A stretch of 9,516 nt of DNA from Methylomarinum sp. (GTDB lineage Bacteria > Pseudomonadota > Gammaproteobacteria > Methylococcales > Methylomonadaceae). Position 1 is the first letter of the stretch, and every line of letters begins with the position of its first letter. The stretch lies in contig WTAG01000149.1 in assembly GCA_013139755.1 (NCBI GenBank), forward strand, positions 1 to 9,516. The letters run 5' to 3'. The position numbers and the translations under genes are program-made. Under the pieces are notes generated by a model. That model saw nothing but the letters and a program-made list of their open reading frames with translations, was not told where the DNA came from and did no database searches. Positions 6,658 to 9,516 of the stretch are shown here, piece by piece.

Positions 6658-8055
6658 TTAAAGATTGCGAATATCAACAAAATGCCCTGCAGAAGCTGCT
6701 GCTGCGGCCATAGCTGGTGAAACTAAATGAGTACGTCCACCTTTGCCTTGGCGGCCTTCAAAGTTTCTGTTTGAGGTTGATGCGCTACGTTGGCCTACGG
6801 TTAATTCATCGCCATTCATTGCTAAGCACATAGAGCATCCTGGCTCACGCCATTCCCAGCCAGCATCAATAAATATTTTGTCTAGTCCTTCGTCTTCTGC
6901 TTGTTTTTTAACGTGGTAAGACCCTGGTACTGCAATCGCTGTGACGTTGTTGGCAACTTTTGTACCTTTTGCAATATCTGCGGCAATACGAAAATCTTCA
7001 ATACGTCCATTGGTGCATGAGCCGATGAAGATTAAGTCAACAGGAATATCGGTGATTTTTGTATGAGCTTTAAGTCCCATATAATTTAGGGCGTTTTCAC
7101 AGGCTTGGCGTTTTATTTCGTCATCAAAATCTTCCGGCGCGGGTACTGTACCGTTAATACCTGTGACTTGATCTGGTGATGTTCCCCAAGTGACTTGAGG
7201 TTCAATCTCTGCAGCATTTAATGTAACGACGGCATCGTACTCAGCGCCATAATCACTTGGCAAGCTCTTCCAATAAGCTAATGCTTTGTCCCAGTTATCA
7301 CCTGAAGGTGCGAATTCACGACCTTTTAGGTAATCAAATGTTTTTTGGTCTGGAGCAACTAATCCAGCTCTGGCACCGGCTTCAATTGCCATGTTGCACA
7401 ATGTCATGCGACCTTCCATTGACAGGTTGGTTATCGCACTGCCTGCATACTCAATAACATAGCCTGTTCCGCCAGCTGTACCAATTTTTCCGGTAATAGC
7501 TAAAGCGATATCTTTTGCTGATGCATATTCTGATAGTTCGCCATCAAGTTGAACTAACATGTTTTTTGATTTCTTTTGTGGCAATGTTTGTGTTGCCATT
7601 ACATGTTCTACTTCTGATGTGCCGATACCAAAAGCAAGTGCACCAAAAGCGCCGTGGGTTGCTGTGTGGCTATCACCGCAAACAACAATCATGCCCGGGT
7701 GTACAAAACCATGCTCAGGGACAACGATATGAATAACGCCATTGTTTGGGTTTTTCATATCATATAAATTCAAACCATTTTCTTTGCAGTTATCTGCCAT
7801 GGTTTCAATTTGTTTCCTGGCAATAGGATCGGCAATAGGAAGATCTCTATTTTTGGTTGGTACGCAGTGATCCATTGTTGCCAATATACTATGAGGATTA
7901 CGCACCTTACGATTTGAGAGTCTTAATCCTTCAAATGCTTGCGGGCTTGTGACCTCATGCATTAAATGACGATCAACGTAGAGTAAAGGGGCTTGACCTG
8001 ACGCTTCAACCACAAAATGGCTGTCCCAGATCTTTTCATACATCGTTTTTTTCAT
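6658..8055 (-). CDS. leuC: 3-isopropylmalate dehydratase large subunit
   Basis: The aconitase-family large subunit of isopropylmalate isomerase, carrying the [4Fe-4S] cluster. I start it at ATG 8055 rather than the in-frame TTG at 8067. The ATG has GGAAG 5 nt upstream, it aligns with E. coli LeuC ([13 protein letters not shown] against MAKTLYEKLFDAH), and it gives 465 aa against 466. With this start the cluster cysteines fall at 347 ([11 protein letters not shown]), 407 and 410 ([10 protein letters not shown]), the same numbers as in E. coli. Other family motifs are [83 protein letters not shown] and the end HFVDIRNL. It is the first gene of the leu operon here. Confidence 0.97.
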   Translation of the reverse strand: MKKTMYEKIWDSHFVVEASGQAPLLYVDRHLMHEVTSPQAFEGLRLSNRKVRNPHSILATMDHCVPTKNRDLPIADPIARKQIETMADNCKENGLNLYDMKNPNNGVIHIVVPEHGFVHPGMIVVCGDSHTATHGAFGALAFGIGTSEVEHVMATQTLPQKKSKNMLVQLDGELSEYASAKDIALAITGKIGTAGGTGYVIEYAGSAITNLSMEGRMTLCNMAIEAGARAGLVAPDQKTFDYLKGREFAPSGDNWDKALAYWKSLPSDYGAEYDAVVTLNAAEIEPQVTWGTSPDQVTGINGTVPAPEDFDDEIKRQACENALNYMGLKAHTKITDIPVDLIFIGSCTNGRIEDFRIAADIAKGTKVANNVTAIAVPGSYHVKKQAEDEGLDKIFIDAGWEWREPGCSMCLAMNGDELTVGQRSASTSNRNFEGRQGKGGRTHLVSPAMAAAAASAGHFVDIRNL

Positions 8056-8111
8056 AGTATCTTCCAAAACTTACAGTCCACTGGTTTTGTGAGTGGGTGT
8101 GTATTGTGTCG

Positions 8112-8125
8112 CATATTTAAATATG
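8112..8125. repeat. 14-bp perfect palindrome in the leuC leader
   Basis: CATATTTAAATATG reads identically on both strands and lies 57 nt upstream of the leuC ATG. It would fall at the start of the transcript from the nearer candidate promoter. A regulator dimer site is possible, but A/T palindromes also occur by chance in DNA this AT-rich. Confidence 0.35.
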
Positions 8126-8136
8126 AGTAACCCATT

Positions 8137-8223
8137 ATTATCGCTTAAATTGCAGGCTTTTTGCAATTAGAAAGACCTGTTGTTTACGTGTTGATTATTG
8201 TTGTTTATTTGGTACATTGTAAA
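8137..8223 (-). promoter_or_regulatory. Candidate leuC operon promoters with an overlapping inverted repeat
   Basis: Two hexamer pairs read toward leuC: TTTACA-18 bp-AATAAT (8223-8194) and TTGCAA-18 bp-GATAAT (8166-8137). An inverted repeat, AATTGCA-7 nt-TGCAATT (8148-8168), covers the -35 of the second pair, as an operator would. A third, weaker pair with a perfect TTGACA lies at 8279-8252 (TACAGT, 16-bp spacer). I saw no classic leader peptide with a leucine-codon run and no attenuator T-run on this strand, so control by a DNA-binding regulator is more likely than ribosome-mediated attenuation. None of these can be chosen by sequence alone. Confidence 0.4.
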
Positions 8224-8354
8224 TAAAATGGAAACAATTCATTAATAATTGACTGTATTGTTTTTTATTTTCTTGTCAAGTATCATATTCAGCAACTTAA
8301 GGTAACTTTGTTTACCCGCATCAAATTATTTAAAATTTTATTAGGATACTTCTC

Positions 8355-8504
8355 ATGTCAGACATTAAAAAAGATATAGCAATCGGGTCATTATTTATTA
8401 CAGGAATATGGGGTTTTATTTCTGGAGCATTTATTATTTCAACTGTTATGTTTGGTGCAGCAGCAATGTTTAGCAATATATTTTTAAGAGAAAAGTTAGA
8501 TTAA
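8355..8504 (+). CDS. 49-residue hydrophobic membrane microprotein
   Basis: A short ORF with good translation signals: ATG preceded by AGGAT 7 nt upstream, and a TAA stop. The N-terminus (MSDIKKD) and C-terminus (REKLD) are charged. Residues about 8-44 are almost entirely hydrophobic, long enough for one long helix or a tight two-helix hairpin. Glycines at 17, 20 and 24 (GIWGFISG), with alanines at 35-37, form small-residue faces typical of helix packing. I do not recognise the family. It has its own terminator 11 nt downstream and lies alone between the divergent leu operon and an exported protein gene. Clean boundaries at both ends argue for a real gene. A role as a small regulator or subunit of a membrane complex would be guesswork. 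Confidence 0.72.
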   Translation: MSDIKKDIAIGSLFITGIWGFISGAFIISTVMFGAAAMFSNIFLREKLD

Positions 8505-8515
8505 CTAAATTCATT

Positions 8516-8590
8516 AACCTCCTCGTTGTGATAGCAGTATGACTGCAAACCTTAGCCTTCATTAGCATTTAGCTTGTGGAGGTTTTTTTT
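8516..8590 (+). terminator. Large-loop intrinsic terminator after the microprotein gene
   Basis: AACCTCC (8516-8522) pairs with GGAGGTT (8578-8584), and the T-run reaches 8590 (eight Ts). The 55-nt interior holds a second perfect hairpin, GCAGT-ATG-ACTGC (8534-8546). The base stem and T-run fit a terminator. The interior is much longer than usual, so the element might also be, or release, a structured 3'-end RNA. Confidence 0.72.
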
Positions 8591-8661
8591 ACGCATTAAT
8601 TAAACGACGTTCAGTTAATATTCATGCACAGTAAGATACTCTAAACCCAACATCAACGGAA

Positions 8662-8684
8662 CCTCTATAAATATTTATCAGAGG
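8662..8684 (+). promoter_or_regulatory. 5' hairpin upstream of the exported basic protein gene
   Basis: CCTCT (8662-8666), the perfect palindrome ATAAATATTTAT (8667-8678), one unpaired C and AGAGG (8680-8684) form an 11-pair stem with a single bulge, 35 nt before the ATG at 8720. It could stabilise the 5' end of the mRNA, or act at DNA level as an operator. The rest of 8591-8661 shows only weak promoter-like hexamers. Confidence 0.45.
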
Positions 8685-8719
8685 GCACTTAGATAACATT
8701 GGTAATACAGGAGACTGTC

Positions 8720-9196
8720 ATGAAAATATTAGCGTTAGTATTAATGTTTACCCCTTTACTAGCTTATGCAGACTATAACAATCATTTTTCCTATAATGAT
8801 AAATATGAGAGAGGGCATAAGAATGAGTTATTTTGGAGTGATGTTAAGCATCGTCAACATAAGCAAGAATCACGAATAGAGAGGGGTATAGATAGGGGGC
8901 AATTAACACATAGAGAGGTGAAAAAATTACATAGGGAGCAAAAGCATGTTGCTAAACAGGTTAGGAGATACCAGCAATATCATTATATGAATCGCAAAAA
9001 TAAAAGACGTATTATGGGGCATTTGGATTTTGTCGGTCAGCAGATCAGAGCATTGAAGCATAATGATAGATATGCTCGTGTGGTGAGAACAAGGCATGGA
9101 AAACAAATTCAAAAGAAATATCTAAGGCATCAGAATTCTCGTGATGTGAGCTGGGAGAACAATCATGCGTCAGCAGGATTTTATTTTAGATTTTAA
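8720..9196 (+). CDS. Exported, highly basic His-rich protein of unknown function
   Basis: 158 aa. The start is ATG 8720 because AGGAG lies 6 nt upstream and the protein then opens with a clean signal peptide (MKILALVLMFTPLLAYA, cleavage expected after residue 17). The mature part has about 34 Lys/Arg, 13 His and 14 acidic residues, so it is strongly basic. It is predicted largely helical. Residues 52-77 (RIERGIDRGQLTHREVKKLHREQKHV) and 88-114 (ending IRALKHN) resemble, from memory, a common but uncharacterised proteobacterial periplasmic family with paired RI..G...G.LT..E...L...Q and DG.LT..ER..L...L units ending in KH(N/D). The C-terminus is aromatic (GFYFRF). The periplasm is the likely location. 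Metal binding through His or polyanion binding are possibilities, not shown. It appears monocistronic. Confidence 0.83.
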   Translation: MKILALVLMFTPLLAYADYNNHFSYNDKYERGHKNELFWSDVKHRQHKQESRIERGIDRGQLTHREVKKLHREQKHVAKQVRRYQQYHYMNRKNKRRIMGHLDFVGQQIRALKHNDRYARVVRTRHGKQIQKKYLRHQNSRDVSWENNHASAGFYFRF

Positions 9197-9207
9197 TGCC
9201 AGAGTGC

Positions 9208-9241
9208 AGGGTAAAGTGTGGGTGTTGTGTGACTTTGCCCT
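9208..9241 (+). terminator. Hairpin after the exported protein gene, possible terminator
   Basis: AGGGTAAAGT (9208-9217) pairs with ACTTTGCCCT (9232-9241) over 10 bp with one U-G pair and a 14-nt loop, starting 11 nt after the stop codon. No T-run follows, so if it ends transcription it is not a canonical intrinsic terminator. It may protect the 3' end instead. Confidence 0.45.
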
Positions 9242-9308
9242 CTATACTGATAAATAAGTTGCTGGTAATTGATTTAGAGGAACTAAAAACAGATCATTAA
9301 TGTAGAAT

Positions 9309-9337
9309 AAAACAATAAATAAAAAAAACAATAAATA
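9309..9337 (+). repeat. 13-nt direct repeat in the leader of the permease gene
   Basis: AAAACAATAAATA occurs at 9309-9321 and again at 9325-9337, 16 nt apart and just before the ATG at 9347. The stretch is almost pure A/T and lacks a recognisable Shine-Dalgarno sequence. It may be an unstructured A-rich leader that aids ribosome loading, or simple slippage-prone sequence. Confidence 0.4.
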
Positions 9338-9346
9338 TTAAAAATA

Positions 9347-9516
9347 ATGAGTTCACAATCTGATTCCTTCAATTTTCGTTTTCTTGGTGATCAATTAAGA
9401 CGTTTTTTACCTAATTCACAAACCATTGGGTTAGCGTTAGTTTTATTTGTTGGATTTGTACTTATTTATTCACTCTCAGATCTTTTGATGCCAGTCTTTG
9501 CATCGGTTGTGCTGGC
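9347..9516 (+). CDS. AI-2E/PerM-family permease, N-terminal fragment
   Basis: Only the first 56 codons are in the window and the frame is still open at the end. A polar start (MSSQSDSFNFRFLGDQLRRF) is followed by a hydrophobic helix at about 24-44 (ending FVGFVLIYSL), then SDLLMPVFASVVLA, which matches the conserved (R/D)LL.P...A...A opening of AI-2E-type transporters (PerM/YhhQ-like, multi-pass inner-membrane proteins). Family members typically reach about 350 aa. The substrate cannot be judged, and many relatives do not move AI-2. The start has no clear ribosome site, but no better in-frame ATG was seen upstream. Confidence 0.75.
   Translation, partial: MSSQSDSFNFRFLGDQLRRFLPNSQTIGLALVLFVGFVLIYSLSDLLMPVFASVVL

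Noticed and set aside
8056..8067. TTG start extending leuC by four codons
   Set aside because: The ATG at 8055 has a better ribosome site and restores E. coli length and cysteine numbering; the TTG would place the ribosome site inside the coding region.
8123..8170. 15-codon plus-strand ORF rich in leucine (MSNPLLSLKLQAFCN)
   Set aside because: It looks like a leucine leader peptide but lies on the strand opposite to leuC and has no ribosome site or downstream attenuator; probably chance.
8516..8590. Integron attC site
   Set aside because: Long imperfect dyad, but the arms lack the RYYYAAC and GTTRRRY ends in the right places and no integrase is present. The T-run fits a terminator better.
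8699..8719. TTG start extending the exported protein by seven codons
   Set aside because: The extension would bury the AGGAG site and put polar residues before a clean signal peptide. ATG 8720 is preferred.
1..9516. Search for tRNA, rRNA, CRISPR, insertion sequence, prophage or toxin-antitoxin signatures
   Set aside because: No repeat-spacer pattern, transposase motifs, terminal repeats with target duplications, cloverleaf-like segments or paired small toxin/antitoxin ORFs were found by reading.

Overview
This window looks like chromosome from an AT-rich gammaproteobacterium (about 40% G+C by eye). The evidence is a proteobacterial-type 2-oxoglutarate dehydrogenase E1, LeuC and LeuD close to the E. 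coli proteins in length and motifs, an H-NS-family nucleoid protein and a DUF2914 membrane protein. An aquatic lineage such as Methylococcales would fit the DUF2914 and SucA sequences, but that is only an impression. I see no mobile element, CRISPR array, tRNA or rRNA.

Layout. (1) 1-2039, minus: sucA, with its C-terminal end cut off by the window start. (2) 2040-2364: intergenic region between divergent genes, with a sucA -10 box, a 13-bp palindrome and a larger inverted repeat. (3) 2365-4237, plus: a DUF2914 membrane protein, a small H-NS-type protein and an inositol-monophosphatase-family enzyme; the last two are 27 nt apart and probably co-transcribed. (4) 4238-4362: convergent boundary with a hairpin that can terminate both strands. 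(5) 4363-8055, minus: an operon transcribed leuC, leuD, then a leuA-type synthase. (6) 8056-8354: intergenic region between divergent genes, with candidate leuC promoters and palindromes. (7) 8355-9516, plus: a 49-aa membrane microprotein with its own large-loop terminator, an exported very basic His-rich protein, and the start of an AI-2E/PerM-family permease that runs off the window.

How the genes work together. The leu block encodes isopropylmalate isomerase (LeuC plus LeuD) and a Claisen-type synthase that would make its substrate (2-isopropylmalate, or possibly citramalate). leuB is absent here. The synthase looks like the Bacteroidota-type isopropylmalate synthase, and the leuC-leuD-synthase order resembles Bacteroidota, so horizontal acquisition is worth testing. 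SucA feeds the TCA cycle. The other genes have no obvious functional link.

I did not find a convincing new multi-gene system. The least explained parts are the 49-aa membrane protein, the basic exported protein and the structured intergenic regions around them.
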